A stretch of DNA of 6,393 nucleotides from an uncultured Verrucomicrobiota bacterium (GTDB lineage Bacteria > Verrucomicrobiota > Verrucomicrobiae > Verrucomicrobiales > DEV007). The translations under genes were made by a program, and so were the position numbers. The DNA is taken from assembly GCA_902591645.1 (NCBI GenBank), contig CACJBM010000084.1, positions 1-6,393 of the forward strand, in the 5' to 3' direction. The notes beneath the pieces were generated by a model that saw only the letters and a program-made list of their open reading frames with translations, was not told where the DNA came from and did not search any database. Shown here piece after piece: positions 1 to 5,789 of this stretch. How positions within the stretch are numbered: position 1 is the stretch's first letter; each line of letters opens with the position of its first letter.

Positions 1-1021
1 CGTAGGGGAAGCAGGGAATATCATTGGTCTTTCAGGATTCGAAGATGTTGATATTGGAGAAACTCTAAGTGCCGATGAGAATTCAGAATCTATTCCTTTT
101 GTTGAAATTGATCCACCGACAGTGCGGATGCAGTTTTCTGTTAATGATTCACCTTTTGCTGGCAAAGAAGGAAAGTATGTAACGTCTAGGCAAGTCAGAG
201 ATAGGTTGATTAGAGAAACTAAAACAAATATTTCTATAGAAGTAACTGATAGCGATAGGGCAGGTGTATTTAATGTTTCAGCACGAGGAGCGATGCAGAT
301 AGCAGTCCTCGTTGAGGAGATGAGAAGAGAAGGTTATGAAGTTCTAGTTTCTCGACCAATGGTTATAACTAAACGCGACCAGAATGATGTCGTAGTTGAA
401 CCATTTGAGACCCTATACATTGAAGTTCCCGAACAATATGTGAGTGGTGTTATGAAAAGTTTAGCCTCTAGGAGGGCGGAAATTGTTAATATGACGGCTT
501 CAGGTTCAGGGTCGATGATAGAATCCAAGATACCGACCAGAGGATTAATAGGATTTGAATTTGAACTTTTAAATATGACTAGTGGTCATGGAATAATGTC
601 TCATCTCTTCAAAGAATATGCTCCTAAAGTTGGTGAGATTGCTGGTAGGTCATCTGGCACATTAGTTTCTATGGAAACAGGTGTGGCGATGGCTTATTCT
701 CTTGATGCGCTCGAATCTAGAGGAAAATTATTTATAGGAGCGGGAGAGAATGTTTATGAGGGGCAGATCGTTGGAGAGAATCCAAGGTCGGACGATCTTA
801 TTGTGAACCCAACAAAAGAAAAGCATCTAACTAATCATAGATCGACCGGAGATGGTAAAGGGATACAACTCTCTCCTCCGCTTAAATTTTCATTGGAAAG
901 AGCAATTGAATATATTACTACTGATGAATTAGTTGAAGCTACACCAGAGAACGTTAGGTTGAGGAAGCGTGTCCTTTCTGCCGTGGAAAGAAAAAGAGAG
1001 GCTCGTAAAGCTATAACATAA
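1..1021 (+). CDS. typA: Translational GTPase TypA/BipA, C-terminal part (5' end outside window)
   Basis: TypA/BipA is a ribosome-binding GTPase related to EF-G, involved in ribosome assembly and in growth under stress or cold. The reading frame is open from base 2, so the visible part is 339 codons of a protein usually about 600-615 residues long; the G domain lies outside the window. Visible residues 1-30 end the domain II beta-barrel (IIGLSGFEDVDIGETL, a family-typical stretch). Domain III follows (around 32-125, with FAGKEGKYVTSRQVRDRL), then an EF-G domain V-like fold (from about 131, EPFETLYIEVPEQYVSGVM). Last is the TypA-specific C-terminal domain (RGLIGFEFELLNMTSGHG near 180, RGKLFIGAGENVYEGQIVG near 240, LVEATPENVRLRKR near 310). 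The GTG at 122 is an internal valine in an uninterrupted conserved frame, not a start. The stop is TAA at 1019-1021. No frameshift is seen. The identification is very secure; only the start is missing. Confidence 0.97.
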   Translation, partial: VGEAGNIIGLSGFEDVDIGETLSADENSESIPFVEIDPPTVRMQFSVNDSPFAGKEGKYVTSRQVRDRLIRETKTNISIEVTDSDRAGVFNVSARGAMQIAVLVEEMRREGYEVLVSRPMVITKRDQNDVVVEPFETLYIEVPEQYVSGVMKSLASRRAEIVNMTASGSGSMIESKIPTRGLIGFEFELLNMTSGHGIMSHLFKEYAPKVGEIAGRSSGTLVSMETGVAMAYSLDALESRGKLFIGAGENVYEGQIVGENPRSDDLIVNPTKEKHLTNHRSTGDGKGIQLSPPLKFSLERAIEYITTDELVEATPENVRLRKRVLSAVERKREARKAIT

Positions 1022-1031
1022 AAAGAATTTT

Positions 1032-1496
1032 ATGAGTGCAGAATCAAGAATTCAAGAGTTAGAATTAACGCTTCCGCCATCAGTTCCACCTGGTGGAATC
1101 TATAAACCCTTAGTAATTACCGGCAACATTGGTTACTTGTCAGGACATGGTCCGTACCTCGGTGATGATAAATATATTACAGGCCGAGTCGGTGAGGATC
1201 TTAATTTAACTGAAGGTAAAGAAGCGGCTAGGCAGGTTGGGCTCGCACTTCTGAGAACAATGAAGGATCAATTAGGTGATCTAAATAAAGTGAGTCGAAT
1301 AGTTAAGGCCTTGGCTCTGGTCAATTCAACTAATGATTTCTGTCAGCAGCCTCAAGTGATTAACGGATTCAGCGAGTTAATGGCGGATGTCTTTGGTGAG
1401 GACCGCGGCATTGGCGCCCGTAGTGCTATTGCAACTAATGCACTTCCCGGAAACATCGCAGTTGAAATTGAATTGATTATTGAATTAATTGAATAA
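1032..1496 (+). CDS. RidA/YjgF/YER057c/UK114-family enamine/imine deaminase (like-1 subgroup)
   Basis: RidA-family proteins are small cytoplasmic trimers. The archetype hydrolyses reactive enamines/imines such as 2-aminoacrylate, made by PLP enzymes, to ketoacid plus ammonia. This protein has 154 residues, longer than the ~128 of archetypal RidA, with an extended N-terminus and a FSELMADVFGEDRGIGAR stretch near residues 113-130. Those features fit the longer YjgF-like-1 subgroup. The catalytic arginine (Arg105 of E. coli RidA) aligns with R130 in GARSAIATNALP, and the active-site glutamate (Glu120) with E145 in AVEIE. Both are kept, so deaminase chemistry is plausible, but many subgroup members have unknown substrates. 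The ATG at 1032 lies 10 nt after the typA stop, and only a weak purine run (AAAAAGAA) precedes it, so co-transcription with typA is likely. The gene converges on the minus-strand operon with a 15-nt gap. Confidence is high for the family and low for the substrate. Confidence 0.9.
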   Translation: MSAESRIQELELTLPPSVPPGGIYKPLVITGNIGYLSGHGPYLGDDKYITGRVGEDLNLTEGKEAARQVGLALLRTMKDQLGDLNKVSRIVKALALVNSTNDFCQQPQVINGFSELMADVFGEDRGIGARSAIATNALPGNIAVEIELIIELIE

Positions 1497-1500
1497 TCAA
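1473..1500. other. AT-rich imperfect palindrome over the ridA-like stop codon
   Basis: TTGATTATT (1473-1481) and AATAATCAA (1492-1500) are perfect 9-bp inverted arms. After one mismatch a further 3 bp can pair inside, around a two-base centre. The structure covers the ridA-like stop (1494-1496) and reaches into the 15-nt convergent gap. It has only one G-C pair and no adjoining T-run on either side, so it would be a weak hairpin and does not meet the usual criteria for an intrinsic terminator. It may partly reflect the low-complexity end of the gene, which encodes the repetitive IELIIELIE. It is listed because no better terminator candidate lies between the convergent genes. Confidence 0.3.
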
Positions 1501-1511
1501 ATCCTGTAATT

Positions 1512-2603
1512 TTAGATCCGATTTCTGGCATTCACTTCCCAGGTCTCAGTTGATGCAATATTGTCATGTAACACGCTGACATGACTGTGTAGGGCAACGG
1601 TAGGGCATATATGCTTGGGAAAGCCTAGCAACAAATGCCCTGGGCTATACTTTTCTGAATGATTTGTTTTAATGACTAAATGTTCTTCACTTTGTCCGAT
1701 TATTTCATAGTCATTGAGATCGGGGAAAAAGACACGATCATGCAGGGGGTTCTCGGCAGCGACCGATTTATGACCCAGGTCCACACAGATGAGATTTTTT
1801 TCTGGTCTACTAATGACTCGGGTAAGGAGGCAGGATGCGATACTGAAATCAAGATCCTGGAATGCTCTAGCGTAGCCTGCGTCCCAGAGTAAAACAGTGC
1901 CTGGGCTCAATTTCCAGTCAGTTAATTCTGCCCACAGTCCAAAAGTCGGAGATCCTCCAACAACGATTTCAGGAACTGAGTTTTTGCCGATATAATTATT
2001 AATGGAATTATTGATTTTAATGACTCCATCTCTGCGTTTTTTTAGTTCTGGTTGGTGCAAGTGACCGTCATAAATATGTAGTCCTGAAAGAGTAACCCCT
2101 GGCTCTTTCTCTATCCATTCTCTTAGAGGGCCTAGGGCCCCATCAAAGGAAATTCCGGTTCGATTCATACCGCAATTAATATCAATGAATAGTCGAACAG
2201 GATTAGAGATGTTTCCTATTTCTGAGGTTATTATTATTACTGATTCAAGATTGTCTACAATGGTAGAAAATGAGCTTTCCGGAAAATCATCTATCAGTTT
2301 TCCGAGCCTATTAATGTTAGGCCCTACTAGTTGGTAGGCTAAAAGTATATCCTTTGCTCCTACCTGTGCGGCCATTCTTGCTTCAGAGATAGTGGCGGCT
2401 TTGAATTGCTTTATGCCTTTATCAATTTGTAATTGAGTGATCTTGCTCATCTTGTGAGTTTTAAGATGAGGGCGTAACCTTTCTTTAAAATTATCTCCAG
2501 CTACCCGAATCATATTATCGATGTTTGCAGAGATTTTTTCCGGATCCACTAATAGAGCAGGTGATGGAATCGATTCGAGTCTGTCAATTTTTGGCCAATT
2601 CAT
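1512..2603 (-). CDS. PLP-dependent D-threonine aldolase / D-serine dehydratase-like protein (DSD1 family)
   Basis: This fold-type III PLP enzyme has an alanine-racemase-like N-terminal barrel plus a C-terminal beta domain. Characterised relatives cleave D-threonine-type beta-hydroxy-D-amino acids to glycine plus an aldehyde, or dehydrate D-serine to pyruvate and ammonia, using a divalent metal. At 363 residues it has normal family length. RPHLKTHK (44-51) carries the expected PLP lysine, K48. Further landmarks are LFIDINCGMNRTG (138-150), HIYDGHLH (176-183), the phosphate-binding VVGGSPTF (214-221) and SPGTVLLWDAGY (233-244). HIC (331-333) supplies the metal-binding His-x-Cys near the C-terminus. 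No signal peptide is seen, so it is cytoplasmic. Its ATG (2603-2601) directly follows the symporter TAG with zero spacing and has no evident Shine-Dalgarno, which suggests terminational reinitiation as the last operon gene. His-x-Cys resembles D-serine dehydratase more than D-threonine aldolase, where I recall His-x-Asp, but substrate cannot be fixed from this alone. Confidence 0.9.
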   Translation of the reverse strand: MNWPKIDRLESIPSPALLVDPEKISANIDNMIRVAGDNFKERLRPHLKTHKMSKITQLQIDKGIKQFKAATISEARMAAQVGAKDILLAYQLVGPNINRLGKLIDDFPESSFSTIVDNLESVIIITSEIGNISNPVRLFIDINCGMNRTGISFDGALGPLREWIEKEPGVTLSGLHIYDGHLHQPELKKRRDGVIKINNSINNYIGKNSVPEIVVGGSPTFGLWAELTDWKLSPGTVLLWDAGYARAFQDLDFSIASCLLTRVISRPEKNLICVDLGHKSVAAENPLHDRVFFPDLNDYEIIGQSEEHLVIKTNHSEKYSPGHLLLGFPKHICPTVALHSHVSVLHDNIASTETWEVNARNRI

Positions 2604-4439
2604 CTAATCTACAAAGAATGGGTCGGTGCTTTCTTGAGGTGGATTTTTACCGAGAAGTGAAACGGAAACGATCAGAATAGCTGACCCAATTACGTCCCAA
2701 ATGAAAGGGTTAAGATCAAGTAAATCATAAGGTTCAAAATTTCCTGTCATCTTGAAACCGATGATCGTCAGTCCGAGGTGAATGATTAAGGCTCCGAGCA
2801 TACCTGCGATCGCGCCTTTAGGTGTCATTCTTGGCCAATAGAGGCAGAGAGCCATTGGCATTAGTAGGCATCCTGCGAGACCTCCACTAGCAAAAATGAT
2901 GAGATCCTGAAGATATTGGGGGGGATTCATCATTGCGAAAACGGCTAAGATCCCCACGCCAAGTGTAATCATGTAGCTGAGTGATTTGAGTTTTTTTTGT
3001 GAAGCGTTGGGATTTATTCGCTGGTACACGTCTCTGACTAATGACGAAGAGAGCATAAGAATAAAACTGTCAACGCTAGACATGATAGCGGCGAAAGGCG
3101 CGGCTACGAGTAATCCGGCCAGCCAAGGCATTCCTGCGTTTTTTGATAGTAATGCCGCGAGTTCAGGCATGACCCTGTCAGCATTGGCTTCCATGCCTGG
3201 CATTAATACTTTGCCACAGCAAAAAATGACTACTAGGCAGAAATAAATGAAGGAATAAAAGAAGGCAACTGTGATGATTGAACGGCGCAGAGTCTGTGTG
3301 TTTTTAAAGGCCATGAGTCTAACCATATTTGCCGGTTGCCCTGTGCCTCCGAACGGCCAGAAAATAAAGAAGCTAAGGGCAGTTACGATGGCAAGGAACC
3401 CAGTCCCTTTTTTTAAGTCTGGTCCAGGGGCTGTGAGGTAAACTCCTTTTTTATTTTCTCCATAAGCGTAACCTTTTTGAGACTTTATTTTAGCTGAGGC
3501 CGTTTTTGATAGGTTTTTAGATTTGGAATTTTCATAAAGATATGCGTTTACACTGGAAGACTCATTAGTTCCTTCTTTAATGAGTGTTGATTTGGAGGGG
3601 ACTATAAAAACCGTATCATTGCTGGTCTTATACCAGGTTCCTTTTTTGATTAGAATTTTACTTTTCGGGCTTTCTGGGGTCCTTTCAAAGACTGCTTCAC
3701 AGACCTTAGGCGGAACCATTTGATGAAGTTTGCGCGTGGCTCGATCTAACCCTCCTACTTGCCATAAGACAAGGACCAGCATAATCCCAACGCCTAGAAA
3801 CATAATGATGCCTTGCATCATATCGGTCCACACTACGGCCTTAAATCCTCCATAAACAACATAGCCAATGACGGCCAAAGAAAAAATGATTAGAGTGAGA
3901 AGATATTCAGGATCCATTCCAGCAGGAGTGAATTGAGCGATGAATTCTGTGCCATTAATGAATAGTGGCTCTTCAGAAAGTAAGGTGCTTAGGATCATTC
4001 CTCCGGCCTTGAACTGCGCCATGAGGTAAAAGAACATGAATAGGACAATTATACTTGTTGCGACGAGTGTGACAGACTCACTCTTAAAGCGTTTTCCTAA
4101 TACTTCGGGCAGAGTTATGGCGTTTACTTTTCTGGCAACATAATTGAGTCTTTTTCCTAAGACTCCTATGGCTATGAATGGGACAGTCATGTATCCAGCG
4201 ATCCATAGCGCTAGTACCCAACCATGAGTATAAATCTTTGCGGGGAAGCCTATGAAACTTCCTCCCGAAGCGTTAGTCGTAGCAAAGGTCAGAGCGAATG
4301 CCCAGAGTCCGAGGGCTCGTCCTCCCAGAAAATATTCACTAACGAATGATTTGCTCTTTGAACTGCTCTTTCCTGCGATCCATGCCAGAGCAAAGACTGC
4401 TAAGACATATAGCCCAAAACTTACCAAAGCAGGATTCAT
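2604..4439 (-). CDS. Sodium:solute symporter (SSS family, PanF-like) with large extracytoplasmic loop
   Basis: This inner-membrane Na+-coupled transporter of the SSS family has 611 residues, longer than the ~480-500 of PanF or PutP. About thirteen hydrophobic segments are visible, near 5-22, 44-66, 75-95, 122-150, 180-198, 202-228, 346-366, 386-412, 438-466, 487-503, 509-533, 540-562 and 577-597. Family landmarks are NASGGSFIGFP (56-66) in TM2, ITLPEVLGKRF (108-118), TDMMQG (205-210) opening TM6, GGTGQPANMVRLMAF (364-378) in TM7, and AAIMSSVDSFILMLSSSLVRDVY (450-472) in TM9. S454/S455 there match the Na2-site Ser340/Thr341 of PutP. TM2 lacks the PutP Asp55 equivalent, as in PanF. The substrate is unknown; pantothenate, amino acids or small peptides/carboxylates are possible. 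A strong ribosome site (GAGGAGG) lies 10 nt before the ATG, and the start overlaps the DUF997 stop as ATGA. The extra length sits between TM6 and TM7. Confidence 0.93.
   Translation of the reverse strand: MNPALVSFGLYVLAVFALAWIAGKSSSKSKSFVSEYFLGGRALGLWAFALTFATTNASGGSFIGFPAKIYTHGWVLALWIAGYMTVPFIAIGVLGKRLNYVARKVNAITLPEVLGKRFKSESVTLVATSIIVLFMFFYLMAQFKAGGMILSTLLSEEPLFINGTEFIAQFTPAGMDPEYLLTLIIFSLAVIGYVVYGGFKAVVWTDMMQGIIMFLGVGIMLVLVLWQVGGLDRATRKLHQMVPPKVCEAVFERTPESPKSKILIKKGTWYKTSNDTVFIVPSKSTLIKEGTNESSSVNAYLYENSKSKNLSKTASAKIKSQKGYAYGENKKGVYLTAPGPDLKKGTGFLAIVTALSFFIFWPFGGTGQPANMVRLMAFKNTQTLRRSIITVAFFYSFIYFCLVVIFCCGKVLMPGMEANADRVMPELAALLSKNAGMPWLAGLLVAAPFAAIMSSVDSFILMLSSSLVRDVYQRINPNASQKKLKSLSYMITLGVGILAVFAMMNPPQYLQDLIIFASGGLAGCLLMPMALCLYWPRMTPKGAIAGMLGALIIHLGLTIIGFKMTGNFEPYDLLDLNPFIWDVIGSAILIVSVSLLGKNPPQESTDPFFVD
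3405..3719 (-). other. Lysine/serine-rich insertion between TM6 and TM7 of the symporter
   Basis: Residues about 241-345 of the symporter are hydrophilic and separate TM6 from TM7, where most family members have a shorter loop. By hand count the 105 residues hold 18 Lys, 1 Arg, 13 Ser and 9 acidic residues, so the segment is strongly basic. It alternates short hydrophobic strands (KILI, TVFIV, NAYLY, KGVYL) with polar turns, which could be a small beta-rich domain or partly disordered. By the SSS/LeuT topology this loop faces outside the cytoplasm. The reading frame stays open and flanking family motifs are in frame, so it is an in-frame insertion, not a frameshift artefact. Edges are approximate. 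Confidence 0.6.
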
Positions 4440-4708
4440 TTGTTCTGCCCCTCCTCATTGCTGAATTCGTGATCTTTTATTACAAAGATACTGATATAAA
4501 CAGTGAAGACCGTTGCACAAATCCAGGGAATAGCTATTCCCCAGAACACCCATGAGGGCATTCCAAGTGTGATTGAGGGCTCCTCGTTCTGATCTTTATA
4601 AGCATTAAAGTAAGAATAGATAATGACCCAAGCCGCGAAAAATAACCATCCGGTGAGGAAAATAACCAGTTCGCGTTTTGCCTGCTTGAAGTGCTTTGAT
4701 TGAGTCAT
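4436..4708 (-). CDS. DUF997/YhdT-like two-helix membrane protein, symporter partner
   Basis: This is a 90-residue inner-membrane protein. It has a basic N-terminus (KHFKQAKR), TM1 near residues 13-34 (ELVIFLTGWLFFAAWVIIYS), a short acidic polar loop (YKDQNEEPS), TM2 near 50-76 (GMPSWVFWGIAIPWICATVF) and an acidic tail after VIKDHEF. The size, two-helix layout and P-x-W-x-F-W-G-I start of TM2 fit the DUF997 family, whose E. coli member YhdT is encoded directly before the pantothenate symporter panF. The same order here, directly before a PanF-like gene, supports the call. The family has no firmly established biochemical role; an accessory or stability function for the symporter is inference from gene pairing. 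Its ATG overlaps the M19 stop (ATGA, 4708-4705) and its TGA overlaps the symporter ATG (4439-4436). No separate Shine-Dalgarno is obvious, so translation probably depends on the upstream gene. Confidence 0.82.
   Translation of the reverse strand: MTQSKHFKQAKRELVIFLTGWLFFAAWVIIYSYFNAYKDQNEEPSITLGMPSWVFWGIAIPWICATVFTVYISIFVIKDHEFSNEEGQNK
4450..4456 (-). promoter_or_regulatory. Strong Shine-Dalgarno for the symporter
   Basis: On the minus strand GAGGAGG lies inside the last codons of the DUF997 gene, 10 nt before the symporter ATG (4439-4437). It is the best ribosome site in the operon. It suggests that the symporter is translated by new initiation as well as by coupling through the ATGA overlap, and it fixes this ATG as the start. 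Confidence 0.7.
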
Positions 4709-5775
4709 TGGGACGGTAATGATTCTATTGTGAATCGGACAAAGTTCCCATGCATAATGGATTTCACATCTGATTCTGGATAACCACGATCGAGAAGTAT
4801 GGTAGCAATTGAAGAAATATCCGCGATACTGTTGAGGTCAGCGGGGGATTGCTCTGTTCCAAAACCACCATCAAGATCAGTTCCTATTCCTGAATGTTTT
4901 GAATTGCCAGCGATCTGACAAACGTGGTCAATATGATCTACTACATTGGAGATTCTTACGTTTGTATTTTCGGGTGTTGATTTTCCTCTTACCCAGTCCG
5001 GCGATAGCATCCATGCGTCGAATGCGTTCCCGATAACAGCTCCTCTTTGAATGAGAGCCTGAATTTGCTCGTCGGAGAGTTGTCTTGGATCATTAACTAA
5101 CGCACGGCAATTGTGATGACTGGCCCATATGGGACCATCAAAAGTATCAATTACTTGCCAAAAGGAAGGTTCGGATAAGTGAGTGATATCAAGAATTATA
5201 TTGAATTTGCTTAATTCTTTTAGCAGTTCTTTACCTGGTTCTGACAAGGGCCCACTACAATCGTGTCCTAATGCATAACGTCCTGCTCCGAAATGGGAGA
5301 GACCTAGAGCTCTTAATCCATAATTATAAGCCCTTTCAAGATATGATATATCAATTAAAGAATCGGCTCCTTCGAGGCTGAGGATATAACCTATAGGTGT
5401 ATTAAGAGAATCTATTTTCCACTCTTTTAAATGCTTTTTTAAGGATTCAGAGGTTAGGATCTGACGCAATTCCCCTTCATCTTCCATGGCCCTGTACCAA
5501 GCTAGTTGGGCCTGTGTCATGGCCCATGCCTGGTGAGGGGATTCCCATGAGCCGACCGGAGCCGCGGGCTTCATGCACCCAGCTAGTTGAGTGGCCACAC
5601 AAATACCAATTCCCCCTTTGCGCATTTCTGGAAAGGTGACTGTGCCATTTCCTCGACCCTGAAGATCAGTCTTGCCAGATTCTGCGGCCCTTACTGTTTC
5701 AGTTTTTTTTCGAAGATCTCTATTCCATTCAATGGCATTGAGGCTGAGATCAAGGTGTGCGTCAAAGATTAGCAT
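4705..5775 (-). CDS. M19 family metallo-dipeptidase (renal/membrane dipeptidase-like), cytoplasmic
   Basis: M19 peptidases are amidohydrolase-fold binuclear zinc enzymes that cleave dipeptides, often tolerating or preferring a D-residue at the C-terminal position. This protein has 356 residues, a normal length. All metal ligands known from human renal dipeptidase have counterparts: H7 and D9 in DAHLDL, the bridging E135 in LSLEGADSL, H199 in DITHLSE and H220 in ASHHNCRAL. GIGTDLDGG (296-304) carries the conserved acidic residue near the active site. The C-terminal IMHGNFVRF is the usual end motif. The metal-binding DAHLDL begins at residue 5, so there is no room for a signal peptide and the enzyme should be cytoplasmic, unlike the mammalian GPI-anchored form. 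AGAGG lies 8 nt before the ATG. It starts 14 nt after the SGNH gene and its TGA overlaps the DUF997 ATG. The exact substrate is unknown. Confidence 0.95.
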   Translation of the reverse strand: MLIFDAHLDLSLNAIEWNRDLRKKTETVRAAESGKTDLQGRGNGTVTFPEMRKGGIGICVATQLAGCMKPAAPVGSWESPHQAWAMTQAQLAWYRAMEDEGELRQILTSESLKKHLKEWKIDSLNTPIGYILSLEGADSLIDISYLERAYNYGLRALGLSHFGAGRYALGHDCSGPLSEPGKELLKELSKFNIILDITHLSEPSFWQVIDTFDGPIWASHHNCRALVNDPRQLSDEQIQALIQRGAVIGNAFDAWMLSPDWVRGKSTPENTNVRISNVVDHIDHVCQIAGNSKHSGIGTDLDGGFGTEQSPADLNSIADISSIATILLDRGYPESDVKSIMHGNFVRFTIESLPSQ

Positions 5776-5783
5776 TTAGTTAA

Positions 5784-5788
5784 CCTCT
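5784..5788 (-). promoter_or_regulatory. Shine-Dalgarno for the M19 dipeptidase
   Basis: On the minus strand AGAGG sits in the 14-nt gap between the SGNH-hydrolase stop (TAA, 5792-5790) and the M19 ATG (5775-5773), with 8 nt spacing to the start. It supports this ATG as the initiation codon. There is no room for a separate promoter or terminator in the gap, so both genes should share a transcript. Confidence 0.65.
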
Positions 5789-5789
5789 A

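Noticed and set aside
122..124. GTG as a possible start of a short TypA-like gene
   Set aside because: The frame is open and TypA-like from base 2 (domain II motif at 23-67), so this is an internal codon of a gene cut by the window edge.
334..528. Minus-strand open frame inside typA
   Set aside because: It is antisense to conserved TypA domains, with no supporting features.
1680..1892. Plus-strand open frame of 70 codons inside the PLP-enzyme gene
   Set aside because: It is antisense to a well-supported gene with clear family motifs, and its product resembles nothing I recognise.
2991..2998. Run of eight T (A8 in the symporter mRNA), with a similar run at 5703-5710 in the M19 gene, considered as terminator or programmed slippage site
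   Set aside because: No hairpin precedes either run in the transcribed direction, both encode ordinary Lys codons, and the frames continue correctly on both sides; an indel there would break conserved motifs.
2986..3246. Plus-strand open frame of 86 codons inside the symporter gene
   Set aside because: It is antisense to conserved TM8-TM10 of the symporter, with no family resemblance.
3405..3719. Symporter insertion considered as a mobile-element or frameshift remnant
   Set aside because: It is in frame without stops, I saw no terminal repeats or target duplications at its edges, and family motifs resume directly after it.
4252..4555. Two overlapping plus-strand open frames across the symporter/DUF997 junction
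   Set aside because: Both oppose supported genes and show no domain features; the minus-strand overlap and ribosome site explain the region.
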